A stretch of 64,000 bases of DNA from Haloferax mediterranei ATCC 33500 (GTDB taxonomy: Archaea; Halobacteriota; Halobacteria; Halobacteriales; Haloferacaceae). A model generated the notes under the pieces. It was not told the origin of the DNA and searched no databases. It saw only the letters and a list, made by a program, of their open reading frames with translations. Made by a program: the position numbers and the translations under genes. The DNA is taken from the NCBI RefSeq assembly GCF_000306765.2, contig NC_017944.1:434001-498000 (forward strand), read 5' to 3'. Shown in pieces: positions 16,601 to 25,379 of this stretch; the first letter of the stretch is position 1; the number at the start of each line of letters is the position of its first letter.

Positions 16601-18004
16601 TTATGATTCACTCCCTGATTCCGTGCTGTCGTCGTCGGTGAGCATGGTTTCGAGCATGTTGACCTCGTTGTCGTCGAGGTCCTCGACGTCCATGTCCGCG
16701 AGGTCATCGTAGTCGTCCGCGCCGACCGTGGTACCGAGTTCGATGATCTCCTCTCGGGTCAGGTCGCCGAGGAACGCTCCGACTTCGGTGTCACTGTTCT
16801 CGTCACGTTCGAGGTCGATCTCGTCACCATTGGATTCGAGGTCGAGACCACCGTCTTCCTCGACATCGAGGTTCTCGCCACTGTGTTCGATGTCGTGGTC
16901 ATCGGTTTCGAATTCGGTCTCGTCTTCGTCGCTCTCGAATTCGGTGTCGTCGTCGTGGTCTTCGACATCGACATCGTCATCGCTCTGCTCGATGTCGCGG
17001 TCGTCATCCTCGAACTCGACTTCGTCGCCGTCGTTCTCGAAGTCGACACCGTCGTCGGTGTCGACTTCGAGGTCGTCGTCATCCTGTTCGATCTCCTGCT
17101 CGTCGGTCTCGAAGTCAAGATCGCCGTTGTTCTCGAACTCGAATTCTTCGCCTTCGACGTCGACATCGTCACCGTTGTGTTCGATGTCGTGTTCGTCGTC
17201 GGCCTCGAGTTCGTGGTCGTCGCCGTCGCTCTCTAAGTCGAGGTTATTCCGTTCATTCTCGACTTCGAGGTCGTCGCCGTCCTGTTCGATCTCGCTCTCG
17301 TCGGTATCGATGTCGACATCGTCACCGTCGAGGTCGATGTCGATGTCGCCAGCGTCCTCAGTTTCGAGGTCGAGACTGCCATCGTTCTCGTAATCGATGG
17401 TATCGCTCTCGACATCGGCCTCGTCGCCGTGCTTTTCGATTTCGGCCTCGTCGTGTTCGACATCGAGGTCGTCATCTTCGGCCTCGTAGTCGAGGTCGTG
17501 GCCGTCGGTGTCGTCTTCGACTTCGAGACGGCTGTTGTCCTGTTCGATTTCGACGTCGTCGAACTCGATATCGGCGCGGTCACCGTCTTCTTCGGACTCA
17601 AAGTCGAGGTCGTTTTCGTCGTCCTCGACTTCGACGTCGTCATCGTCCTGTTCGATTTCGTGGTCGTCTGTCTCTACGTCGACGTCGTCACCGCCGTCGT
17701 GGCTCTCGAAGTCGAAATCGTCGTCGTCGTCTTCGACTTCGAGGTCGTCGTCGTCCTGTTCGATTTCGCTATCATCGAACTCGACATCGGCCTCCCTATC
17801 GTCCTGGTTGGACTCGAAGTCGAGGTCGTCATCGTCGTCTTCGACTTCGGCGTCGTCGCCGCTGTGTTCAATCTCTCCATCCTCGGTATCGATGTCAACA
17901 TCGCCATCGCTCTGGTGATCAGCAGCTACCGACATCGCGCCGCCGGCAGTAATCATGCCAATCGCCAGGAACAGTATCAGTACTAATCGGAATGTGTCTT
18001 TCAT
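16601..18004 (-). CDS. Secreted hyperacidic repeat protein C
   Basis: Signal peptide MKDTFRLVLILFLAIGMITA with cleavage near SVAA-DHQ. The body is about 370 residues of 34-36-residue acidic repeats (EIEQDDDDLEVEDDDDDFDF type). The final 65 residues are different: EVGAFLGDLTREEIIELGTT, then GADDYDDLADMDVEDLDDNE and VNMLETMLTD, which look like two or three acidic helices. The gene lies 178 bp upstream of B on the same strand; a B-C pair with the same order and orientation recurs at 25.4-28.5 kb. C and C' align over their whole length. Secreted, soluble, no anchor, function unknown. Confidence 0.86.
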   Translation of the reverse strand: MKDTFRLVLILFLAIGMITAGGAMSVAADHQSDGDVDIDTEDGEIEHSGDDAEVEDDDDDLDFESNQDDREADVEFDDSEIEQDDDDLEVEDDDDDFDFESHDGGDDVDVETDDHEIEQDDDDVEVEDDENDLDFESEEDGDRADIEFDDVEIEQDNSRLEVEDDTDGHDLDYEAEDDDLDVEHDEAEIEKHGDEADVESDTIDYENDGSLDLETEDAGDIDIDLDGDDVDIDTDESEIEQDGDDLEVENERNNLDLESDGDDHELEADDEHDIEHNGDDVDVEGEEFEFENNGDLDFETDEQEIEQDDDDLEVDTDDGVDFENDGDEVEFEDDDRDIEQSDDDVDVEDHDDDTEFESDEDETEFETDDHDIEHSGENLDVEEDGGLDLESNGDEIDLERDENSDTEVGAFLGDLTREEIIELGTTVGADDYDDLADMDVEDLDDNEVNMLETMLTDDDSTESGSES

Positions 18005-18429
18005 GGTTGTTCGTCACGTCGGTTGATTACCCAGCGCGGAGAGCAGATCGGGTTCGAATCCGCTCTCCCTGGGACAGACTCATGTTTGGACCCTTTCCCC
18101 ATAAGGTTAAGCTAACTGACTAATCAGCGGATTAAAACGACTTTATCGTGTGATTCGATGGGCGGCTGGTAACGGGTCGAACATGGAGTTACCCGCCAGA
18201 AACCGCCATCAATCGCGTGTACGGGCGACTCAAGCATAGACCGTGCCTAGAGAGGAGTAGATGGTGCCTAGATGGATGCTGGAATCGATGAGAGGTGAGA
18301 AGAATCGTCCGGTAGCAGGCTGTTAGTGGTAGATAACACTCATATGTTCGGGTTAGTCTAGTCACTTCGGTCCGCCAATGCTAACCACCTAGTCGGGATA
18401 CTTGTTTGTGCTCGGGTGGTACTACTCGT
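18005..18429. other. Divergent promoter region between C and HxlR copy 2
   Basis: A 425-bp non-coding stretch carrying the two divergent promoters. An inverted repeat ggagagc / gctctcc spans about 18040-18067. It contains ggttcgaatcc, which looks like a tRNA T-loop but has no tRNA around it. It could be an operator for the neighbouring regulator or a stem-loop in the C leader; this is speculative. Confidence 0.35.
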
Positions 18430-18855
18430 ATGAGCAATGGCTCGGAGTCGAGCAGTCACTCGAACGCCACTCTCCCACGGACACACGAGCGTCAGGACGA
18501 ACTGACGTCGATGTCCTCGCTGTTTGGACGAAAGTGGAATCCGGTCATTATCCACGCCCTCGTTGAGGACGGTCCACTCGGGTTCAGCGAACTCAGGGAG
18601 CCGATTGACCGCATCTCCAACAAAGCACTCTCGGAGAGTCTGAGCACCCTCGAAGAGAGAGGCGTTGTCGAGCGAACTACCATCAGTCAGCGTCCGTTCA
18701 GAGTGGAGTACTCGCTGACTGACTGGGGGGAATCACTCGGGTCCATCGTTATGGACTTCATCGACAGTACGAAGAGAGACACCGAGGGTACGGATATCGT
18801 CGACAACGAGAACAAGGATGTCAACACCAGTACAGCAATTGACCTCGGGAAGTGA
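18430..18855 (+). CDS. HxlR-family regulator (copy 2)
   Basis: Start at ATG 18430 (MSNGSESS) is preferred over an upstream in-frame ATG at 18406. The HxlR core is intact: LFGRKWNPVIIHALVEDGPL, FSELREPIDRISNKALSESL, ERTTISQRPFRVEYSLTDWG. The C-terminal tail (about 35 residues, polar and acidic) is longer than in the other three copies. It is divergent from acidic gene C, which makes C a plausible target; this is inferred from position only. Confidence 0.88.
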   Translation: MSNGSESSSHSNATLPRTHERQDELTSMSSLFGRKWNPVIIHALVEDGPLGFSELREPIDRISNKALSESLSTLEERGVVERTTISQRPFRVEYSLTDWGESLGSIVMDFIDSTKRDTEGTDIVDNENKDVNTSTAIDLGK

Positions 18856-19092
18856 GCATCCGACGGTAATAATAAACCGACCATCGCGAGCACGACTCGA
18901 GACACGCCCGGTAACTGGAGTGCCGCCCCAGTCTTGCCTGCGGTAGAATAGCCGCGGCTGGAGTTGCAACTTGCTTGACGACGCAACCATCGATTCTTTA
19001 GTTATAGGGCTACAGTACTGTAACGCGATTACTGGATGGAAACTCTATACTGATTGTATCCGCTTACGATGTGTTTGGCGGAGGCACCGTGG
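18856..19092. other. Spacer upstream of membrane-anchored acidic protein 1
   Basis: No gene is seen. The last 30 bp (acgatgtgtttggcgg..gtggatggctg) closely match the sequence before the paralog at 34114, so the leader as well as the gene was duplicated. Confidence 0.4.
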
Positions 19093-19788
19093 ATGGCTGA
19101 CCTCCCGAGACGGGAGTGGCTAGCGAATGTGGGTGCCGGGTTGGCTCTCTTGTTACTCGGCTTTGGGGTGACCACAGCCAACCGGGCCAACTCCGAGTCG
19201 AGCACCGGAGTGCTCGGATACTTGCAGGACGGTATGGGGTCAGTGACATCAGATGAGTCTGCCCGAGGCGAAACGTCGGATGGTCCAGTACGAGACGAAA
19301 CAGCAGATGACTCGGTCCAAGACGAACAGACACTCAGCTACGAGGTTGACGAAAACGGGGACGTCGAGTTTGACGCTGAGAACATCTCGTTTGAGGCCGA
19401 ATCAGATGGTGTCGAGTTCGTCGTCGACGGTAAGACGAGTATCGACTTCGAAGTCAGCTCGGATGCTGTCGAACTGACGGTACTCACTGCTCGCGATGAA
19501 ATCGACTTCGAGTACGACGGCGATGGTGCTATCGAGTTTCAGGCTATCGGTGCCGATGCTGACACAGAGTTCGAATCCGAGGAAAAAGAAATCGATTACG
19601 ACGGGAACTTGATAGATTTCGAGTGGAGAGAGAACGAAGAAGTCCAGATTGACGGTGACGTGAGGATGGAGTACAGAGCCGGGGAGTTCGAATGGACTGG
19701 ACACGAACTGACGTTCGAATGGGACCGGGCGGATAACGACTTTGAGGTAGAACGGGTCAACCGACGCATACCCGAAAGCGAGACGTAG
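19093..19788 (+). CDS. Membrane-anchored acidic beta-repeat protein 1
   Basis: Start set at 19093, where MADLPRREWLANVGAG matches the start of the paralog at 34114. Residues about 9-30 form one membrane span or uncleaved signal, followed by a Ser/Thr/Asp linker and about 140 residues of alternating strands (VEFDAENISFEAESDGVEF, EIDFEYDGDGAIEF). The final part has Trp-containing strands (IDFEWRENEEVQI, ELTFEWDRADNDFEV). It is less acidic than A-C but has the same strand-turn rhythm. The domain should lie outside the cell. Function unknown. Confidence 0.8.
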   Translation: MADLPRREWLANVGAGLALLLLGFGVTTANRANSESSTGVLGYLQDGMGSVTSDESARGETSDGPVRDETADDSVQDEQTLSYEVDENGDVEFDAENISFEAESDGVEFVVDGKTSIDFEVSSDAVELTVLTARDEIDFEYDGDGAIEFQAIGADADTEFESEEKEIDYDGNLIDFEWRENEEVQIDGDVRMEYRAGEFEWTGHELTFEWDRADNDFEVERVNRRIPESET

Positions 19789-20019
19789 CCTGGTAGCTCC
19801 GGAATTCGTCGCGTTCCTCTAGCGTCGTCAACCACGGATTACTGACGGAACCGTCGCCGTGAATGTTGGATTCTTTCTGGTAACTTGGTTTACATAGGCA
19901 CGCTTGTAACGATTTTACACGTCGTATCTCGATGGTAAGTTCGTAAACCGTTATGCACCGCCGGACGAATCACTCAATAAAACATTACCCACCAGCAGTC
20001 GTATTTGACTATCGAGAAG

Positions 20020-20244
20020 ATGGCGTATCAGGAACTGAAACTCTCGTTTCGCGGTCGGTACATCGTCCCTGTTAAACGGATGGTCCAGTGGTTTGCCTTT
20101 TGGGCAGCAGTATTCCTTCCGTTCGTCCTGTTGTTCTACCTTGGGCTGGGACTGAACACGCTTCACGAAGTAACCGTGTTCGCAGGCTTAGTTATGCTCA
20201 ACAGTGCCGCGGTTTTCCTCGGTCACGAACATAACCGTTCGTGA
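20020..20244 (+). CDS. Small two-span membrane protein
   Basis: The start at ATG 20020 gives MAYQELKLSFRGRYIVPVKR, a basic amphipathic leader, then two hydrophobic segments (WFAFWAAVFLPFVLLFYLGL and VTVFAGLVMLNSAAVFLG) and a short His-containing tail. It has 74 residues and no recognised family. The basic segment facing inward suggests both ends are cytoplasmic. It sits between the membrane-anchored acidic gene and HxlR copy 3 on the same strand. Confidence 0.6.
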   Translation: MAYQELKLSFRGRYIVPVKRMVQWFAFWAAVFLPFVLLFYLGLGLNTLHEVTVFAGLVMLNSAAVFLGHEHNRS

Positions 20245-20458
20245 TTCCGTCGTCGACCCCTCCAAAGTGGCAACGGGGACAGTCTTCTCTTTTTCTCATT
20301 CGGAGCAGCTACGCTTTCAGTTAGCCTCTGCTTAGTCGGAATCGGAGTCCATACCTAAGCGCTTGGGTATCCAACATTGGTTCTTGGCCGTGGACCCGTG
20401 AAACTAGGCTCCATTCGGTGAGATGTGAAGGCTGCACTGCTTAGGGGAAACGGGTAGT

Positions 20459-20869
20459 ATGTGTAACTGTGACACACCAATGAGTGTAGAAGCAAACTCT
20501 TTCGCCGACGAACCGACTGGCCTTGCCGACGCAATCGACCTCGCAAAGACACCATCGAGGGAAAGAGAGGAAAACCTTCTCACCGGAATGAGCGCAGTGA
20601 TCGGACGCAAATGGCATCCGGTCATCGTCCGTCAACTACTGGAGGGTGGACCTTCCGGGTTCAGCGAACTCAAAGAACAGATCGACGGTATCTCCGGGAA
20701 AGTGCTCTCGGAGAACCTCAAAGATCTTGAGGGGCATCAGATCGTCGAACGGCGCACCGTCAGCACCCGCCCGCACCGCGTCGAGTACTCGCTTACCGAG
20801 CCGGGACGCGAACTTGAGCCGATGATCACCGCGATGCGTGAGTGGGGTCGAGAATACCTTCACACGTAA
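20459..20869 (+). CDS. HxlR-family regulator (copy 3)
   Basis: A 136-residue HxlR protein (ATG 20459; ATG 20480, MSVEANS, is an alternative). The core is VIGRKWHPVIVRQLLEGGPS, FSELKEQIDGISGKVLSENL and RRTVSTRPHRVEYSLTEPGR. It is closest in appearance to copy 1, sharing the ending EPMITAMREWG. Only 11 bp separate its stop from the ATG of the following DUF7331-like gene, so they form a two-gene operon. Confidence 0.9.
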   Translation: MCNCDTPMSVEANSFADEPTGLADAIDLAKTPSREREENLLTGMSAVIGRKWHPVIVRQLLEGGPSGFSELKEQIDGISGKVLSENLKDLEGHQIVERRTVSTRPHRVEYSLTEPGRELEPMITAMREWGREYLHT

Positions 20870-20880
20870 TCAGTAGACCG

Positions 20881-21054
20881 ATGAGTCACATAGAACCCGA
20901 CCGCTCGGACGACGAACATCCCGAAGAGCCAAGACGACCAACCGATGTGGTTGTGGTCACGACCAAGAATGGGGACCACCTCCTCTACGAGGAAAACCAA
21001 TCCACAGCCTGGATCAGCGCCGACAATGCCATCCCAATCAGTGAGGTGCAGTAA
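20881..21054 (+). CDS. DUF7331-like haloarchaeal mini-protein, paired with HxlR
   Basis: A 57-residue protein starting MSHIEPDRSDDEHPEE. The core TTKNGDHLLYEENQSTAWIS has the G-D-x-L-L-Y and A-W-I-S pattern seen in the gene at 6734. It follows HxlR copy 3 by 11 bp. A small partner or effector of the regulator is a reasonable guess, but nothing is known of the function. Confidence 0.6.
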   Translation: MSHIEPDRSDDEHPEEPRRPTDVVVVTTKNGDHLLYEENQSTAWISADNAIPISEVQ

Positions 21055-21469
21055 CTCGTGTCGGCCCTGAACGGCGTAATCTAATTCTCTCTCGTCAGCA
21101 CCGATAATCGACCCGAACAAACGGTCGACGACATACTCTGATAAACGGTCGACATCCTGATGAACAGGTACTCTGTCGGCCGGGGTTGCGGTGTGTTCAA
21201 TGTCTGTTTGAGACACATCTGTAGACGTCCCCAGTTACAGCGAGACTGAACGAGTTACCAACTGGTACCCCTCTTCCAATTGCCAACCGAGTAACCGAGG
21301 ACTCAACAACGAATATCACCTCCGTGTGTAAATGTTCAGTTGGCTACAAAACACGGTGACCGGAACATGCCGAGAACGAGTGAGTGAACGTGCGACCGTA
21401 ACACCGTCAGTGGCAGGTTCACTCGGCGATTCTCCACGTAATCGCCCCTCTCGTTAGGCAGTCACGACC
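21055..21469. other. Intergenic region
   Basis: A 415-bp gap. A minus-strand open frame beginning MSQTDIEHTATPADRVPVHQ runs through it into the DUF7331-like gene, but it has no recognisable domain and overlaps a better-supported gene, so it is not annotated. Confidence 0.35.
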
Positions 21470-22321
21470 ATGAGCAATACACCCCTGTTCACTAACGGCC
21501 CCCCTACCCCATTGCTGCTTGTACTGATAGTTGCTGTGGCCTCTGCGCCTGCCGCGGCCACGATTGACATCGCACTAGCGGACGGCGATGTCAACATCGA
21601 AGTCGCCGACGACAGCGCTGACGTCACGGGTGACGACTTCGCGTTTGAGTTCCGCCCTAACCACACCACGCTTGAGGGCCACGACTACGAGTTCGAGTTC
21701 GGTGACGGAGTAGTCGTCGAAAGTGACGATGTCGACATCGAGTTCGATGAGACGGTCGACATCGAAAGCGACGACCTCGCGGTCAGAGCCGACGGACAGA
21801 GGATCGAAGTCGAGAGCAATGGCGAACGGATAGACATTGAGATCCGCGAGGGCGGCGACGCGGCCGATATCGTGGGCGACGGCTTCGACATCACGTTCGA
21901 GGATGACCACTTCGAAGTGTCGAGACACGACCCCGACCCTGACCTCGACATCGAAAACCGAAGCGACGAGGTCGAAATCGACGGTGACGAGTTCAATCTC
22001 GTGTTCGACGGTGAGCAGTTCGACATCGAAGGAGACCATCTCGAGGTCAGAATCGACGCGAACACCGGTCACATCCGCACCGAGACTGACGAGTTCGACA
22101 TCGGGTTCGATGGCGAAGTCGTCGAGACCGAGACCGATGAGTTCGACATCGAGTACGACGGTGAGATTCTCGACGTCGGGAGCGGAAACTTCGACCTCGT
22201 GTTCGACGGTGGAATGCTCGAAGTCAGGAGCGAGGACGGTGGACTGACCATCGAACTCGACGACCAGGGTGCCACAGTTAACGTGGTGACGAGTGGTGTC
22301 GAGGCCGAAGCCAGAAGATGA
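21470..22321 (+). CDS. Secreted acidic beta-strand repeat protein
   Basis: A 283-residue protein with a signal peptide (PTPLLLVLIVAVASAPAAA). The mature region is regular short strands of alternating hydrophobic and acidic residues: YEFEFGDGVVVESDDVDIEF, FDIGFDGEVVETETDEFDIE, FDLVFDGGMLEV. DG and DD fall at the turns roughly every 9-11 residues, suggesting a beta-solenoid or layered beta sheet. It is less extreme in charge than A-C and has some Arg and His. No anchor is seen. It converges with the surface glycoprotein gene on the opposite strand. Confidence 0.8.
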   Translation: MSNTPLFTNGPPTPLLLVLIVAVASAPAAATIDIALADGDVNIEVADDSADVTGDDFAFEFRPNHTTLEGHDYEFEFGDGVVVESDDVDIEFDETVDIESDDLAVRADGQRIEVESNGERIDIEIREGGDAADIVGDGFDITFEDDHFEVSRHDPDPDLDIENRSDEVEIDGDEFNLVFDGEQFDIEGDHLEVRIDANTGHIRTETDEFDIGFDGEVVETETDEFDIEYDGEILDVGSGNFDLVFDGGMLEVRSEDGGLTIELDDQGATVNVVTSGVEAEARR

Positions 22322-22362
22322 CAGGGGAAGTGTACTGGCGCGGCAGTTCCCCTCTCGATTCG

Positions 22363-25101
22363 TCACTTCTTACGGTTCCTCACGAATACGAATGTGACCA
22401 CGAGAGTTCCAACGAGGACCGGAATGAATACGGTTCCTACCGGCCCAGTACCGCCAATCGAGCGGGCCGTGTCTTCCGGAAGAACGACCCGGTCTACGGT
22501 GCCTTCGGCGTCGGAACCAGTCTCCCGGTCCCGTAAGGGTGGGGATAACTCCGGCGGGACCGAAGATGCTACCGTCCCTGTCTTTTCCGGTTTCGTCGTC
22601 GGTTCGCCGGCTTGACCCTCTGATACGACCCTCACCGTCGTCGACTTGAGGAGCGTCGCCCCGCGCGAGGTGGCGGCGGAGGCGGCGAGTTCGAGCGTGG
22701 ACCCGGTTGGCTGTCCAGCAAAGTCGAAGCTAGCACTGAACCGGCCGTTTTTCTCGACTGTGGCCGTCTTCTTTCGCACAAACTTGTCTTCCGTCTCGTT
22801 TGCCGACGCGACTGAGACGGTGACCTCGGTCCCCGGTGCCATCGATGTTGCACCCACAATCGTCTGATTAGCTGACGGAGTGACGGTCACCGTGTCGCGT
22901 CCGAATGTAGCAGACGGCTCGACGGTTTTGAATGCCGTTTGGATTACGTTTGGTTCGTCGCCGTCGGCGGGCCGGAGGCGCTCGTCGGTGACGGCGAACG
23001 TGGCCCGATACACAGCGTCGGGGACTGCGACCCCGGTTGTCGTACTGCCATCGGTGACTGTGGCCCGACTCGCGTTGATGACGACGAAGTAGTTGTCGCG
23101 TCCGGGTGCCGGAACCAGTGTGACGGCATCGTTGGCGGTTAGGTTGTCCGTCTCCAGCCGTACGGCTGAACTATTTGTCTCAGTCGACTCCTCGTTGACA
23201 CGGGTGATTACGAGCGCAAGTTCGTCACCGATGGCAGCGTCGAACGTGCTTCGATTCCGGACGAGTCCTTCGAGTCCGGACGCCTTGACCTGTAGAACGA
23301 CCCAGTCGGTCGTCGCAATAGTTTGATCCGCTGAGAGTCGACCGGACCGGTCCAATGCGACGAGATCGACCATCTCGACGGTTCCATCGCCATCGACGTC
23401 CGGGTCGACTGAGCCGGGTGCGGTCAGCACCTGTATCTTATCCGTACTCCGTGTTCCAATCGAGAGTATCCCGGCGTCCGTCGGTGTCGATTCGGTGGTG
23501 CCGTCGGTCTGGGCGGCGACCCGAATCCGATAGCCACCGGGGGGTAGCGCGGCGTCCGACGTGACCTGATTACGGAGCGTCGCCGCATCGTCCGCATCGG
23601 CCGTCCACACGACGGGTGACACTGAGTCGGTGGCCCCGGCGGCCCGGGTATCGAACTCGACGATAACAACCCCGTCGCCATCACCGTCCGTCACTGCCGT
23701 GTCGGCCTGGTAGTCGCTTGCACCGCTCTCGATAGTGAGGGTTGCTGAGTCGGTCTCTCCAGCGATTCGAATCGGGAGCGTCGCGACGTCCCCGCGGTCG
23801 ACGGAAACCGTGTTCGTCGCGAGGGCGGCGCGCGCTGATTCGGCGCTACTGGCGCCCTGCTGTTTCTCCGCGATGTCCGCCTGGTTCTCTCGGGCCTCGG
23901 CGCTACCGACCTTCCGAACCCGGTCGAACTGCATTGTCGCAGTGGCCCGAACTGTCGTGGTTGCGTCGCTCGCGTACTGCGTGACGTCGTACGTTACCCC
24001 CGGCGCTGGGACTGTACGCTGCGTGTCCTGTACGAGCGATATTTTGGCGATGACGTCCGTGTCCGCGTCGCCGGCATCGTCCCGAATGGAGACAGTGACA
24101 GTCCCGTCACTGAAGGACGCGGTGGCCGCCGCGGTATCTGCCCCGGGGGTGGCCTCAACGGACGTGATAGTCGTGCCAGCGTCTGTGGCGGCCGAGACGT
24201 CGATTTCGAACGTGTCTGTATCTCCCCCCCGTTCGACTTCGCCGCTGACTATCAGCTCCTGCTCTATGCCGTCATCGCCTGCCTCGACATCGGTTGCCCG
24301 AGCGACTGGGATGCGCGATTCCGGTGAGTCTATTCTGTTAGTGGCGTTTGGGTCATCCGGGACGGACTGCTCCGCTGCCTCGTCGTTCGATTCGGATTCT
24401 TCTTCTCCGGCGTGGCCGAGGCCGTCGTCTCCGCCGTCTTTGTCAGCCTCGGCGTGGTCATCCCTGGCGTGGTCGTCATCGTGGTCATCACCGAATTCGA
24501 AACCGTCTTCGTCATCACTGGAGTGGTCGTCATCGTCGCCGTCACCGAATTCGAAACTACCCTCGTCATCCGCAGCGTGACCATCCTCGTCGTCATCGAA
24601 TTTGAAGCCATCTTCGGCAGCTTCGTCGTCTTCGCCTTCTTCGTCATCGGTGTGGCCTTCCTCATCCCCATCGTCACCGAATTCGAAGCTATCCTCGTCA
24701 TCCTCCTCGTTATGTTCATCCTCGTCTCCGTCATCGAACTCGAAGCCGTCCTCGGTATCATCGTCCTCATCGACGTGGTCGTCCTCGTCGTTGTCGGTGT
24801 GGTCTTCTCCATCGTCACCGAACTCGAAGCTGCCATCGTCTTCGTCATCATCGACGTGATCATCTCCGTCGTCCTCGCCATCCTCGTCATCGTGCGTCGA
24901 ATTGTCCGTCACGGCGACTCTCCCACCGTCATCAACACTACTTCCAACCGCTTCGAATCCGGCCCCGAGTAGCTGTTCGGTCCCGAAATCCGAGTCGGTC
25001 GGCACCGTATCCGTGGCCGTTACCGGCGGTGGAACGCTTCCGAGAACAGTGGCTACGACGATGAAGACAACGACGACTGTGAACTGGTGGTTTCGGGTCA
25101 T
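22363..25101 (-). CDS. Large acidic-repeat surface glycoprotein with C-terminal anchor
   Basis: Start placed at 25101 (MTRNHQFTVVVVFIVVATVL), which gives a signal peptide with cleavage near TATD. Of 912 residues, about 65-230 are hyperacidic with repeats of GFEFGDD/SFEFGDD spaced by DDEDGHxxDDE stretches. The middle resembles haloarchaeal S-layer/BGTF-type surface proteins: SVDRGDVATLPIRIAGETDS, repeated beta-sandwich-like segments and many Asn-x-Ser/Thr sites. The end has a Pro/Thr/Glu-rich stalk, then VGTVFIPVLVGTLVVTFVFV and RNRKK, a typical anchor. It is the only clearly cell-wall-like member of the island and could tether the secreted acidic proteins. Confidence 0.82.
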   Translation of the reverse strand: MTRNHQFTVVVVFIVVATVLGSVPPPVTATDTVPTDSDFGTEQLLGAGFEAVGSSVDDGGRVAVTDNSTHDDEDGEDDGDDHVDDDEDDGSFEFGDDGEDHTDNDEDDHVDEDDDTEDGFEFDDGDEDEHNEEDDEDSFEFGDDGDEEGHTDDEEGEDDEAAEDGFKFDDDEDGHAADDEGSFEFGDGDDDDHSSDDEDGFEFGDDHDDDHARDDHAEADKDGGDDGLGHAGEEESESNDEAAEQSVPDDPNATNRIDSPESRIPVARATDVEAGDDGIEQELIVSGEVERGGDTDTFEIDVSAATDAGTTITSVEATPGADTAAATASFSDGTVTVSIRDDAGDADTDVIAKISLVQDTQRTVPAPGVTYDVTQYASDATTTVRATATMQFDRVRKVGSAEARENQADIAEKQQGASSAESARAALATNTVSVDRGDVATLPIRIAGETDSATLTIESGASDYQADTAVTDGDGDGVVIVEFDTRAAGATDSVSPVVWTADADDAATLRNQVTSDAALPPGGYRIRVAAQTDGTTESTPTDAGILSIGTRSTDKIQVLTAPGSVDPDVDGDGTVEMVDLVALDRSGRLSADQTIATTDWVVLQVKASGLEGLVRNRSTFDAAIGDELALVITRVNEESTETNSSAVRLETDNLTANDAVTLVPAPGRDNYFVVINASRATVTDGSTTTGVAVPDAVYRATFAVTDERLRPADGDEPNVIQTAFKTVEPSATFGRDTVTVTPSANQTIVGATSMAPGTEVTVSVASANETEDKFVRKKTATVEKNGRFSASFDFAGQPTGSTLELAASAATSRGATLLKSTTVRVVSEGQAGEPTTKPEKTGTVASSVPPELSPPLRDRETGSDAEGTVDRVVLPEDTARSIGGTGPVGTVFIPVLVGTLVVTFVFVRNRKK

Positions 25102-25379
25102 AAACGCGCTGAACCGGGTGGTCGGTCTCAACTGAACAATGTACGTCAACTCGCATAAGTGCGAGACAACTCGCGAGTCAGGGCATCAAGCCCCACTCAC
25201 ATCGTGAACGGTTGGACAACAACTTACGCCACCGTAACCGAGTGTCGACATCTGCATCCCCAGTCGTGACTCTCAAGCCCAGTTATGTGAAAAATGAGGC
25301 ACGCTTTGGCCCGTGAGGGCCTTGCAGTACCGACCGTCACGGATATCCCGATGATCCGACGGGGGACTCGGCTGCTTGA

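Noticed and set aside
13513..18004. GTCGTC-rich tandem repeats as a possible CRISPR or minisatellite
   Set aside because: The repetition follows the codon pattern of Asp/Glu repeats in coding genes; there are no uniform spacers or repeats of constant length.
18040..18067. tRNA-like T-loop ggttcgaatcc
   Set aside because: No acceptor, D or anticodon arms fold around it and the T-stem does not pair; treated as a small inverted repeat.
20860..21216. Minus-strand frame MSQTDIEHTATP.. of 118 codons
   Set aside because: It overlaps the better-supported DUF7331-like gene and has no recognisable domain.
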